From contig NC_063437.1 of assembly GCF_020379485.1 (NCBI RefSeq), positions 3,730,806 through 3,794,805 on the forward strand: a stretch of 64,000 bases of DNA, given 5' to 3'. Below the pieces are notes generated by a model. That model saw only the letters and a program-made list of their open reading frames with translations, made no database searches and was not told the origin of the DNA. Source of the DNA: Brassica napus (taxonomy: Eukaryota > Streptophyta > Magnoliopsida > Brassicales > Brassicaceae). The translations under genes were made by a program, and so were the position numbers. Position 1 is the stretch's first letter; each line of letters opens with the position of its first letter. Positions 1 to 12,914 of the stretch are shown here, one piece after another.

Positions 1-422
1 GACGATGTGGTTCCAGTCAGTTGAGTAATCAGTTGTAAGTTGCTTATGTGAGATTCCTACGAGCTATAACAAAGTATAGTAGTAAACGTTCAACCCAGTG
101 CCGTGCTTTTTTTTTTACGCCAAAGAATCTAAATATATAATACGGTATGATACAACTTCATAGTATAAATTTTTGGCAAATATGCTTATTATCTTACTTC
201 AGCATTTGGCCTCTTGACCTGACTACTAGATTCATCTTATTTCTGAGAAAGAACAAAAATAAACTTTTTGTGAAATTCATTTGCCGCAGAAGGTAACTCT
301 GAACCAAACAGTTTCAAATTGAATGAGCTATAAATGTAGCAAATAAAAACATAACAAGTTGTACTTTATTTCTAAGATTCAGATCTGGAAGCTAACCCAC
401 ACACTGACGCATACTCATAAAT

Positions 423-1742
423 TCAGCGGAACTCAAGCTGACAGGCTGGCGAACGCCTCGACGACGAGAACAACTCCTTGATCACCTCAAGTTTCTTGTC
501 AGTGTCATTGGTTTTACTGTGGAAATTAATGGTTGCCTTCTTTAAACACTTTGCGCTTCTAAAAACAAATGCTACTACTTCTTTCTCTTCTTCTGCTCCT
601 TCGTATTTTACCCATTCGAAAGTTTCAATACTTGATAACAAACATTCAGGAACTGAACTCGATTCATTCCATGCCGGGTTCCAGCATGGGCGCGGCTCCT
701 TAGATCGAAGGAAATGACACTGGTGAAGTTTGAGAGCTCGTAGACTAGGAGAATCTTTGAGCACACACATAAGTACATTCACCCATTCTGTCTCACATGT
801 GCATATCTTCAAATGCACAAGACTGGAGAAGACACTACCGGCAGGATACATATCGTTTAAGGATGGTAGGCACAGATAAAGGCGCTTGAACGAAGCAATA
901 GAACCCAACTTCTTCCATAACTTCCAAGTATTAAGGACAAGTTTTGCCTCCACAATCTTACTCATATTGCTCTCAAAGGTAAAAAAACCCACTAAAATGA
1001 AAAATGTCGAAATTTTCCAAAGAAGGAGCATCTATCACAAACCCATGAGCATCGTTTCCAAGTTTGTTTTCTAATGTTTTCAAGACTAAACTCTTTAAAG
1101 AAGGCACGATAACAGTGAAAATGGTAGCGTTGTCAGCTTCACATTGTTCCACATCCAAGTTTTCAAGGACATGGCAGTTGGATAAAAGATTCTTCACAAA
1201 TTCACCACTTGGATACTTCATGGACTCAAGACTCAACGTTCTGAGGAATGGGAAAGAAATTGGTTGCTCAAGATTATCCACAAGAACTGCATTGCGTATA
1301 TTCAAGGTCACAAGCATGCTACATCCCCCTCTATACAAGCTCCAAGGAAGTAAGACTGAATCAGTATCAGTATAAATCTCGATAGTCAGCTCACGCAAAA
1401 AAAAAAAGAAAAAAAAAAGATAGTCAGCTCACGCACACAACGTTTATCAGCAGATCTCATCCACGCGTGAATATCTTCACTACCACAAATACTACCAAGT
1501 TTGAAATGCAAAGCTTCTATAACTGGAGCCTCGTGCCTAAAGAAAGATCTGTCTACAAACAGAGAAAAGCTTCCGTACTTGGGGTGCTTATAGGTATCTT
1601 TGTATTTGATTCTTGGAACCATCATCCAAAGTAACTGCCATCGCTTTGACAAAAGCATAGTGTCCACAACATCTTTCATGGTAGGAAGCATTGCCAATAT
1701 TTTCAGTAGAAGCTCATCGGGCAACTGATTTATCCTGTCCAT
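423..1742 (-). pseudogene. F-box/FBD/LRR protein gene, probably broken
   Basis: Minus-strand reading frames spell a plant F-box/FBD protein: an F-box at the start (MDRINQLPDELLLKILAMLP), a leucine-rich middle, and an FBD C-terminus ending SSSRRSPACQLEFR. Family members are thought to be substrate receptors of SCF ubiquitin ligases. The coding sequence is broken twice. Near 1381-1435 the 17-base segment encoding VRELTI is duplicated around a T-rich stretch (minus sense), adding 38 bases, which is not a multiple of three. Near 993-999 a run of seven T (minus sense) shifts the frame between ENFDIFHFSG and FESNMSKIVEAK. A 38-base intron is too short for plants, so splicing is an unlikely rescue. 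It could be a recent pseudogene or contain homopolymer sequencing errors. No introns are needed otherwise. It is not part of the expected Arabidopsis gene order, so it is probably a local insertion. Confidence 0.8.
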
Positions 1743-2807
1743 AATTAAGAGCTAGCTTCCGGACAGAACCTATCGCCTGAAAAACATTTGAAAAACGAAA
1801 CGATAAAAAAACCCTAGGTAGGTGTAGAACAAACCAATATAAGAAAAGAGAAGCACTAAAAATATTGAAGCATTCGCTTAGGGCAACACTTTTATGTTTT
1901 TAGGGCATATTTACATAAATATTATTATGTACATGTACTATTATAGTCAATTGGTGAAACACATTTTGTTAAGTACTTTTAACTTAAAACCTAAATTATT
2001 GTTCATATTTTAAGTTTCCTTATGTACAATCACAACTTAATTTTTTAAAATAGTTAATTACAACTATATACATTCAAACCTTTGAATTTTATTATTTCTT
2101 TTTTTTTGAAATATGTTATTGTTTATACTTTATAAAGTGTTGCAATAAAGTATATTTTCTTGAATCTAGACCACTATTAATATCCATAAGCTTTGTAATT
2201 TGAAATCAATAGTAAATAGTATTTATTTTAATGGTGTGGTACATTACATTTTAAACCTAAAAATAAAAATAGTTATTTGAGTAAATTTTTCTATCATAAT
2301 TTATTTCATAAAAAAAACATTTTTTGAATTGTTTTATTGTAAAACAATTTAGTGAAAATTAAAATATTGTTTCATTTGGCCTATGGCATAAAATCCTCTT
2401 GGTAACCTTTTGCTCAGAATTCCAGCATTTGATCATTTATAGCCAGCCATGATAAGAACTAGTAGTATTTAGATATAACAAATAAATAGTGTATGTGATC
2501 AAGAGAATTAAGCTTTATAATATGGAACTTTTCCAAACCAAAATATCTTATTTCTTTCATAAGTATATATATATAAGACATGACAACTTGTTTATTGAAT
2601 GATTCACCACATATAAACCCAACTTGCTTATTGACATGTCATGTTGCTACTTGCTAGATAAAGTCAGTACGGTTGATCAATATCAATGAAAAGAAGCATG
2701 CGAGGCAAATATTATTTGCCAATACTTATTAGTTCACACGTCAAATTGATGAACTAGAATGAGAAAGAAAACACACATGTAGAGATCATTTGGCTCACAA
2801 GATCTTT
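1743..2807. other. AT-rich spacer, no gene seen
   Basis: The stretch between the F-box gene and the LEA gene is very AT-rich. No reading frame with recognisable similarity and no clear terminal inverted repeats were found. Confidence 0.5.
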
Positions 2808-3288
2808 TTACTCTCGGTGGTTGGAATGCATTGACCGTAGCTCAACGGCATCGAGCTCTCTCGCAAAAGTATCAGGGCGATAGAACCCGGTTTGTGGATC
2901 AGGCATCCACCATAACTTTTCACCTCTCCTCATTTTAACTTCAGCATTAGAGGTTGTCACAACGTATGAATCTAACTGTTTTGTTATGGTTTCAGGTCTG
3001 TAGTATCCGGTTTCACAGTCTGCTGTCCATGATGGCTTTTCTCTGCTGTTTCCTATTGCATATGCCCTTTGAGTAGCCTTTTTGATCAAAATGTATCCTC
3101 TCCTGCAATAGTAAAAAAACTAAGAATTGTCATTCAAGTTAAAACGCTATATATTCAAAAGAATTAACGAAACAAAATATAGAATTCTAGGTTTTACAAA
3201 ATGGATTGACTTACATTACAATTATGTTATTGAGAGAGCAAGAGAAACTTTTGAGATTGAAAAGCGATTGAGACATTGCTCCCATCAT
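2808..3288 (-). CDS. LEA_3 family protein (SAG21/LEA5-like), two exons
   Basis: Coding exons are 3215-3288 and 2808-3102, with a GT-AG intron at 3103-3214. They give a 122-residue protein beginning MMGAMSQSLFNLKSFSC and continuing RGYILIKKATQRAYA. The C-terminus has the LEA_3 signature (W-W-M-P-D-P-Q-T-G-F-Y-R-P-D then ELDAVELR), and a related W-T-A-D-C-E-T-G-Y-Y-R-P-E block occurs earlier, so the signature is present twice. The Ser/Arg-containing amphipathic start fits the mitochondrial targeting reported for SAG21-type proteins. These small proteins accumulate during senescence, drought and oxidative stress. The first ATG of a closely spaced in-frame set was used; the one at 3276 (MSQSLFN) is an equally good start. 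The usual family length is about 90-105 residues, so this one is long because of the doubled motif. By position it corresponds to the At3g53770 type. Confidence 0.88.
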
Positions 3289-3365
3289 AACTTCTATAGA
3301 TAACAATAAATGTAAGATAATTTCGATAAAGATTAACATATGTCGGAGCATATGGCTTTATGTTG

Positions 3366-3373
3366 TATATATA
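3366..3373 (-). promoter_or_regulatory. TATA box candidate of the LEA_3 gene
   Basis: On the minus strand a TATATATA-type motif lies about 80 bases upstream of the LEA_3 start codon, the normal distance for a plant core promoter with a short leader. Inferred from position and sequence only. Confidence 0.5.
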
Positions 3374-3706
3374 GGGAAGTTGCTACTAATAATAATTCGT
3401 CTAATAAACTAATAATGCTTTGACTTTGCAATGGGAGTAAAAGAAGTGGTAGTCTCTCGCTCGATCTTATATGCAATTAAGAATGAGATCTAGAATTTTA
3501 CACCTGGACAATGACCTATTTCCTTTTTAAAAACTTTTGGATATTTCATACTTCATATCCATAGAGAGGTGCAAATTAATTCCCATAAAGGTGGTGCATC
3601 CCACAGATTGATTCTCATTATATGTATTCAAATAATTCCTAAAGCACGGTTTAATATCCGTGTGGCCACAATGTAACATGCAGTAGAATGTCTTTGGGAT
3701 TATTTA

Positions 3707-3838
3707 GAGCATGTTTAATGGGTGGGTTATTATTAATTTAAGAACAGGTTTTTAGTTTTTTAATTAAAAGTTAAGAGATGGATTCATATATTCCGCTAAG
3801 AACTCCACCCTAAAAACCCTCCTCCATTAAACATGCTC
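3707..3838. mobile_element. Short PIF/Harbinger-type MITE with TTA target duplication
   Basis: A 132-bp element starts GAGCATGTTTAATGG and ends with the exact inverse complement CCATTAAACATGCTC, a perfect 15-bp terminal inverted repeat. It is flanked by TTA on both sides (3704-3706 and 3839-3841), the target duplication typical of PIF/Harbinger (Tourist-like) elements. It has no coding capacity. The TIR begins GAGCATG like the right end of the MITE in the CHX20 intron at 14252-14531. Confidence 0.85.
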
Positions 3839-3841
3839 TTA

Positions 3842-5675
3842 GCATCCTGGAGCCGCCTACCACTACACCACCATGTTGTAGTTGACAATGATCTAATTTT
3901 GCTTCCAAAATTATGAGTTTAAGCGTAAGTGCAATTTTTTTAAAAAAATTGAGCAAATAACTAATAAATAATAACGATGAATATAAAACTTGAACAAGTA
4001 GGTTGTGCGTGAAAAGGTTCGATAGGCTCAAGGGTTTCTCTAGAACAGTAAGATCGTTTGGACTTTGGAGGGGTCAGAAAGAAAAATGGCTTTTCTTCAA
4101 ATAAAATAATTACATTCGTGTTTGGCTCAACTGAATACCTGACCAATGGTTACAATTTAAAACATTTTTTTATTAATTTTTTTGTTTTTGGAATGTGTAT
4201 GTTGATTTGAACAGTTAGATAATAGCAAGACGGTGCATGGTTTCGGGCATCTTTTATGCCTGTCGAGTTAAGAGTATAAAGACAAGCTAACCAACGTGCA
4301 GGTGTAATTGTGAAGAGAGCCATTTCTTTTCTTATATTTCATGCATGATGCTTGCTATCTCCAAGAGAGCATCTTGGATTTATAGTAATCCCGGCAGGCC
4401 CGGCTCAAAGATTTTGTTTGAGGCATTTGGGCAAATTTGTTTTTAGGTTTTTAATAACAAAAGTATATTTTCAAAATAAAAATAAGATTAGTAGGTTAAA
4501 ATTATTTTATATATGATATTTTAAATAACGAAATTATTTTTACGTTATACAGAAAAATTGACTTAATTAAAATATACATATTTCACTTTTAATATATTTA
4601 AAATATTTTTTATTTAAAAATTAGATCTCTAATATCATATGTCTTATGACAATCCCATACACCGCTTTCTAACTCAGCCGGCTCTGTGTAAACAGGATAA
4701 ACAAACGCTAATATTAGGTACTATTTCAGTTAAGGGTATGTTTGAGTTTTAAAAAAAAATGGAAAGTAGAAGTGATCACAAGTGTCATTCGAACTTATCC
4801 TCTTATATATGGAATCAAATAATTAGCTGGTAGAGAATCATACATTAGTTTCCTCACACTTCTCACCATTGTTATGTGTTATATGATCTACATCCATCCA
4901 TGTGTATTCTACTTCTGGATAAGAATCGATTTCTATAAATAATTGGTTTATTTGATCTTCAGTTTAGTTGTCATAAAAGGAGTTTTTTCAGACATGGGAT
5001 TGAAGTTTTGCAGCAGCTATGACACGTACAGATAGATTGGTCTGATCTTAAATCACGATCACATGACGCCATCAAAGGGAAAGTGTATCCATATGTGGAC
5101 CTACTTTGTTCTCACACGCCTGTCCTTTTCAGCTCAAGAACATAAACTGCCATTTGTGTTTCTTTGAGTTTTAGAGATGAGATACTATCTATGAAAATTA
5201 TGTAGAGGGACGAAATTAGATGTGGTATTTTAATTGTGAGTTGTATACTTTTCTATTATAACAAGGTTATATTTGCAATGCAAATATTCATACTGTGAGA
5301 TACAGACGACATCAAACAATAGTATAGTCTATACGTGATATATGACACTTTTCAAATAATGTCTTCTATAGATTAATGTGTTACTGTAATAATTGAGTTC
5401 CACAAAATCAAATATGGGTATACAATGGAGCATACTTTACCCTATAAAATTCGGAAAACTTAGATGTTGTTATTCGCTCACACAGTGGTCTTATCCAACA
5501 AAAGAGAAGAAGGAACAAGACAACCATGCTACATAGAGATACTTAAGTTCTTTGAAATGTCTTAGGCCAGAATCTGAAAAATACTGAAGAACAACAAATA
5601 GCAGCAGGAAGAACGAAGGTAAAACTTATCAAGGATAAACTGGAAACCCCACGGGGCAGAGACTTAACTTTAAAC
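3842..5675. other. Spacer between LEA_3 and actin genes
   Basis: No gene is recognised. A segment at about 4397-4689 begins with CAGGCCCGGCTC and ends near CAGCCGGCTCTG, which are roughly inverse complements and resemble hAT-type ends, but no 8-bp target duplication could be seen. The rest is AT-rich spacer that should include the actin 3' untranslated region just below 5676. Confidence 0.4.
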
Positions 5676-7057
<1,382 letters not shown>

Positions 7058-7067
7058 TTTCTAATTT

Positions 7068-7469
7068 CTGCAAAACAATTAATAAAAAGATCAATTTGGC
7101 ATAAAAATAATAATTAAAAGGAAAAGGAATCAATGTTCTTTTTGATCATATATGCTAAAACTAGTGGGGAATATATATGACATTACAATAAAACAATTAT
7201 ATATTCAACGAGTCAATCAAAGATGTAAAAGGAATGTAACAAAGATTCTAGATCCAGCAGAATCACGTTATCAATTAGATTTTTTATAATATTAAACCAA
7301 CATAAACCAGTTGATAAAAACAATACTATCACACTTGCGCTCTGACCACAGATCGAATTTCAAGAAAAAATGTGATATTCTCGATTAAACAGAATGAGGA
7401 AACCGCAGATCCAGAAAACAAATTCAAAGTGACAATTGCCAAATCATAACGAGGCAGAGAAATATTTAC
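7068..7469 (-). promoter_or_regulatory. Leader intron in the actin 5' UTR
   Basis: On the minus strand a GTAAAT donor (7469) and a TTTTGCAG acceptor (7068) define a 402-bp intron ending exactly 10 bases before the actin ATG. Plant actin genes carry a conserved leader intron at this position that boosts expression. The upstream leader exon begins somewhere above 7470 and contains a pyrimidine-rich run. Confidence 0.75.
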
Positions 7470-7470
7470 C

Positions 7471-9726
7471 GGAAACGGAAAAAAAAAAGGTAGATGAAAA
7501 CCTTTTGATCGCGGCAGGCCACAAGGTGAAATGATGAGGGAGGAGGAACACGAAAGAGAAACGAATGGGAAAAAGTAAATAAAAAAAAAACGGGTCAATA
7601 GGCTTCGAACTCGCGGCTCACCTCTTTTTCCGCTTCGATTCCTTATCCGAAAGACCTTTTTACCCTCTTTTTTAATTATCCTCGGTGGGGTCAGTTACAC
7701 AGTTTAAGTCCAAAACTAACCCCGAGTATTAAGACCCAATACGGGCCCATATTATGTGGAAATGAGTTTATGGTTTTTCTTGAGTCTCCCTCCGTTTTCT
7801 TATTAAGAGTTTTCATTTTTCGGTTATCTTGTTCCTTACGAATCCAAAGACAAAGGTAGGATATGAGATTCAACTTTCTTTTCTCTCATTGTTTTTATCA
7901 CTCTGAAAATGGATTTCTTTTCATTGATTTTATTACAAGAAATGTCACAGGTTTGTTCATTGTGATTCATGGCATTCTTATTGTACATTTTGATGTGGAT
8001 ATAATTCTCGTGACATGTTTCTCATGTGTTTTTCAGAATTCAAGGTGTTGGATAGATCTGATATGTACCATCATAACCACCTAAACCGAGAGAAAATTGA
8101 CAATTACACCATTTTCTCCTGCCGAAGGTAATCTTTGTGCATGGTTCAGCAGGTTGATCAGAATGACTCCAGCAGATGGTTTAGAAGATTGCGTAGGAAG
8201 TTGCTTGGGTAGCAACTTAAGAGATTGTGCTCGACAAATATTTGTCATTCAAAAGGATGACTAACCTGGTGAACATGAACTTTAAGAGTCTGCTGAACGG
8301 CAATATGAAGACTCTCCTGAATGTGAATCTGAAGACTTTGTTAAATGGTAGCTATCCGTCAGCAACCTCGTGAGCTGCCACCCGAGCAACCTGTTCACCT
8401 GCATCCTGAGCAGCTTGCCTATTTGTCTCTTGAACCATCTGCCTGAAGGCATGATCAATCTGCTGAACCACATACATGCCTTTTATCTGATACTTCATGC
8501 GACAACATGATCATCTACAACCTCATGAGGTTCAGCCCTGCTATGGCTATTTGTGTACGGTTAACTCTTCTTGGCGAGAAGAGAAGAACAAAATGGTTAA
8601 CTGCGGCTGGAATCGGAGTATTAACAGCTAAGAAGTTATCAAACATAAATGAAAATTTGTTTTTTAAATTCCCAAATATATGTTGGAAGTTTTTAAAAAC
8701 TGAGTCATGCCATTATACAAGGGGGCTTCCACCATGACAAGTTCTATAACTTGATTTTATGATTACTTTTTGACAAATATATTTTAATGATTTTTTATAA
8801 TCTAAAGTGTATTAGCAAATTACCTTCACATATAACTAAAACACACATATTATTAAAAGCAAACGTATACAGAACAAAACATGAATGTGAACAAAAGTTA
8901 TATGCAAACACAAACGTGGATAAGAAAATGGATTTGGGCGCAAAGGCTAAACGTCAATTATAAGAAGACAAACGTAGACAGAATGAAACATAAACGTGAA
9001 CCAAAGCTGTATTAAACGCAAACGCAAATCCGATTGTCAACAGAAACACGAGATTCAAACACAATCAAATAACAAGCACAAAATCAATTCAAACCCGATT
9101 TCTAAGATACTACTTTTGTCAATACTGTTTTTCAAATAAATATTAATTATTAAAAAAAAACTCTGCCACAACAGTTTATTGATGAATTATATAATTAGGG
9201 CAAAATAAAAATATTGAATTTCTTTTCTAATATAAATCCAAACTTTTTGAATTTTTTTTTACGTTTGAAACAATTAATAACGTTGCGAATCTGATTGACT
9301 CTACTAGCTTATAAACAATCCAGGTGAGAAATATATCAAACTTATAATATTAAGGACAAAGCATCTAAAGACTGAAACGAGCGACCAGTAATAGTTCAGA
9401 TTCACGAAACTTTGCTATCTATTTCCTTGAGATGTGACGTAGAAGAAAGATGGTAAAACCAAACTTGCTATGTTTTTGAACTAACTGTTCCTAAAAAATT
9501 TGGACGACCACTTGTTGGCACTTTTGTCTTGTCTTCATGAAAAGTCCAAATCTATTTCACAGAAAGAGAAACTGAAAAAACGCTCACTCCGTGATTTGCA
9601 ATTTAATTTTTATATATTGCTTATTTATTTTGTAATCAGTATTCTCGTGAATTCTCCTACTATTATCTTTTGTGATCTGAGACTTTTTTAAAGTAATATG
9701 TTTAACGTTTCTCAAATAATAGGTAA
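7471..9726. other. Actin upstream region and spacer with an unidentified gene fragment
   Basis: Just above 7471 lie the actin leader exon and promoter. Near 8358-8475 the minus strand holds a short open stretch reading QMVQETNRQAAQDAGEQVAR and then HEVADG before a stop, with codon-like composition richer in GC than its surroundings. It is not recognised and is probably a remnant of a gene or element. In Arabidopsis a ribosomal L36e and a histone H4 gene would lie in this interval, but neither is visible here. Confidence 0.4.
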
Positions 9727-10755
9727 CTAGGTTAAGATCAGCGCCTTGCGTGGGATGAACATTATATATATAAATTATTTTATATATTATATGTTTATAG
9801 CATATTATGAAATAATAAATATATATTGAATAATTAAAAAGTCATTATCTACTACTTATATAATTAAATTGGTGCGAACATATAAATAAATTTAATAAAT
9901 CGAAAAAATATTTTTTCTATTTGATATGATATATAATTAAATTTAAATGATAGTAATATATATATGGTATATATTAATATTAATATTTATTAGATGATGC
10001 TTTTTGCTCATATTTTTTTTATCATTTGTATTTGTTATTGCAAAAAGTCTAAATTAGTGATAACAAAATTTTTATTGTGGGAATAATGGTTTAAGTAATT
10101 TATAATATTTAAAAAATTAAGTTGTCAATATTTTTTCAATTTTTTTATCAAAAAAATGTTCAAAGTAAATTTTAAAATTACGATATTTATGTATTTTATA
10201 TGGCATATAGTTTAATTTAAAATGATACATATATTTATATATCTTTTATTTTGATACTTATTAGATGAGACTTTCAACTTATATTATTTTTCAATTATTT
10301 CTATCATGTCATAACAAAAGTTTTAAATCATAGATCACAAAATTTGAATGTGAAACTTTTGACAGTTTTAGTAATTTATACTCATTTTTAAAAATTCAAA
10401 ATATAATATATAAATAATTTTTTTAATTTTTATTATATGGTTACTATGATTGTTTAATTTATTTTAATAGCTTAAAATTACACAAATATAATTTAATACA
10501 CACTTATTTTTATCAAATCTTTATTATTCAAAATCATTAATTGTCATATATATTTTAGCCACATTAGGCAATTCCGTAATTTTATTTAAGGAAATAATGA
10601 ATCACATTAATAATGTATTTATTGTGGTTTAATAAAAAGCTTATTATATATTTAAATGGACCAACTTATTTCTCAAAGGATTCTAAGAATCATTCTAGTG
10701 ATGACACGTGGCTAAAAAAAAATGTTGCAATGCTTCTCAAATAATATATAGGGGA
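9727..10755 (-). mobile_element. Non-autonomous Helitron (minus orientation)
   Basis: On the minus strand the element starts TCCCCTATATATTATTTGAG just after a host A (10756) and ends with a GC-containing imperfect hairpin followed by CTAG and host T (9726). A 5' TC, a 3' hairpin plus CTRR and insertion between A and T are the Helitron hallmarks. No Rep/helicase reading frame is present in its 1029 bp. The part at about 10380-10755 is an inverted copy of sequence at the right end of the window (63352-64000), so both belong to one family. Confidence 0.8.
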
Positions 10756-10756
10756 T

Positions 10757-12800
10757 AACTAATAAGAGTGTTTTCTTAGTTTACATTGTAAAAGATCCAC
10801 TATGGTAATTAACAAGTAATTTTAAATAGATAGTATTTGCACATATAATTTTTTTTTTCTAGTTTATGCTCTTTTGTAACAAGTTTTAGAGTTTGGAGAC
10901 ACATAAAAAAAACCTTGTGTTATATACATACTCTATTGATAGATTAAACAGAGAGATATTTATTATACATTTATACTACAAAACTGGTTTTACAAAGTTG
11001 AACTGATGATAACTCTAAAACTTAATCTTCATTCAACAGTTTAGCTATTTTATTTTCCTAAATAATTTGAATGGGGTTAAATACTTGATATACCGACTTA
11101 CTGTATATGATCCGTAATCGTGTGGCATATGAGTGGGAAAGAAGAAGGTGTGTAATCATGCATGTATGAGTGGGGAAAAAGGTCTAGTTCACGACAAACA
11201 TAAGTAAGTTGAAGATGAAAATGGCCTGATTGAACTAAAGTGTAATTAAGTCATTTATAGCATTAGCATCGGTAGATTTTGGAAGTGATTTAAATTTCAA
11301 TACACTAATAAAATGTCATAACCCGTGGTATGTAATATCTTTAAGGATTAGAAAAAGAAAAAACCATTTTAGTAGATAATGAAATTTTCATTTAAAGATA
11401 TCAGGTTTTGAAGTTGTATAAACACATTCTAAAATATTGTAAACTATTCATGTACATAATCAATATACAATCCCTAAAACAGATATTTGTCTCAATCATA
11501 TTTTCTTGTTAAGTACTGTATTTTTATTTTCTTAGTGCTTTTGTTCACGACAACATCTATGAGGCAGTCCACTACTTTAGATCAGGTTTTTTTTCATAGA
11601 AGCTCAAATCTGGTTATGCCACCATTCCATACTCGTGTAACGTCATTTGGCTCGTAAAGTCAACCACAACTATTCTTATTTCAAACTTGGCCATCAATTG
11701 AATTATAGAACTATCTAGTCGTGTAAAAGTAAGGAGAAAAGTCGTAAATACAAACATCGTTATAGAGAAACCACTTCTTGGAAAAATCCACAGCTCTATT
11801 TGCTGAAAATAATGCCAAAACTATATTCTAAAAGGATGGATTAATATGGGAAGTCATAGATACGTACGTGGTCAACTGGTTGCATTTGCTTAAACACATC
11901 CCCACCGACGTAGCATAATGTCAGCGCCGGTGTCTCGCGTCCCACGTGCGATTCACATGATTCCTACTTCGTTGATAAGCCAGTCTATTATTTTGCAATT
12001 TCCCGTTGTAAGATGAGTTTCGTTCGTAAGTTGTCTAGAATTAATTTCATGAGCAAATATTAATTTTTTTATTAGAATACAAAAGTGCCGTAAAGAAACA
12101 AAAAGACAAAAACTACAATCAAATGGCATAGTTATAACATAAATTAAGAGACTGACCAAAAACGACAAAGAAAAAATCACCCGCATCCAGCAACATACCC
12201 ATAAAACTCCAACAAAGAAACACTATTTCCAACCCCAAAACGTATTTGCAGATGTTTTTTCTAAAGTTTGTTAAAGGGTTAAAGAATATATATATTTAAT
12301 CAACCAAAATAAATATATATGTTTATAATTAGTTAATTAGGTCTAGAATTAGTTAATTAGGCAAGGGGCTAAAAATATATATTTTTAAAAGTATTTGTAA
12401 CAAAGTAAAGTGGTGGCAACATAAGTACCTAAACGTTGTTTTGCGTATATCCTAATAAAATAACATGTCATCTGATCAAATAATATGTTATTGAGAAAAC
12501 AATTAAAAATAATGTAACTTAAAAAAAATGACATGCACAATAAACATTCATGAATTTTACTGTTACATGCCGACTTAAAAGAGAAACTTAAGAATTTGAT
12601 TAAAGTTTATAACAACCACACGGTTGGATGTGTGAGTACATATTTAAAGCTTTTTTTGGGTCAAATACATTTTTACAATTTATACGTTACAGACTTGCAG
12701 TAAACCAGAATAGTTCAAAGTCACACGTGATATACAGAAAGTGAACACAAGTTAGAAGCAAACATGATTAACTTTTTGAATCTTCAAACAAAAAAATGCC
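10757..12800. other. AT-rich spacer and CHX20 upstream region
   Basis: No reading frame here resembles a known protein. The last few hundred bases must contain the CHX20 promoter. No clear element ends were found. Confidence 0.4.
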
Positions 12801-12807
12801 TATAAAT
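12801..12807 (+). promoter_or_regulatory. TATA box candidate of CHX20
   Basis: TATAAAT lies 114 bases upstream of the CHX20 start codon in otherwise non-coding DNA, a normal plant distance. Position and motif only. Confidence 0.45.
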
Positions 12808-12914
12808 GTCTTCACGTAACCTTCTTGTCAGTTGAACTATATCCCAAGTTCCAAAGATAGCCTTTCTGAATAGAGAAGAGAAGAGAGACAAAACACTCCA
12901 ACGAAATCTCCAAA

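Noticed and set aside
1395..1432. A real 38-bp intron in the F-box gene
   Set aside because: Plant introns are rarely under 60-70 bases, and the borders are explained by the exact duplication.
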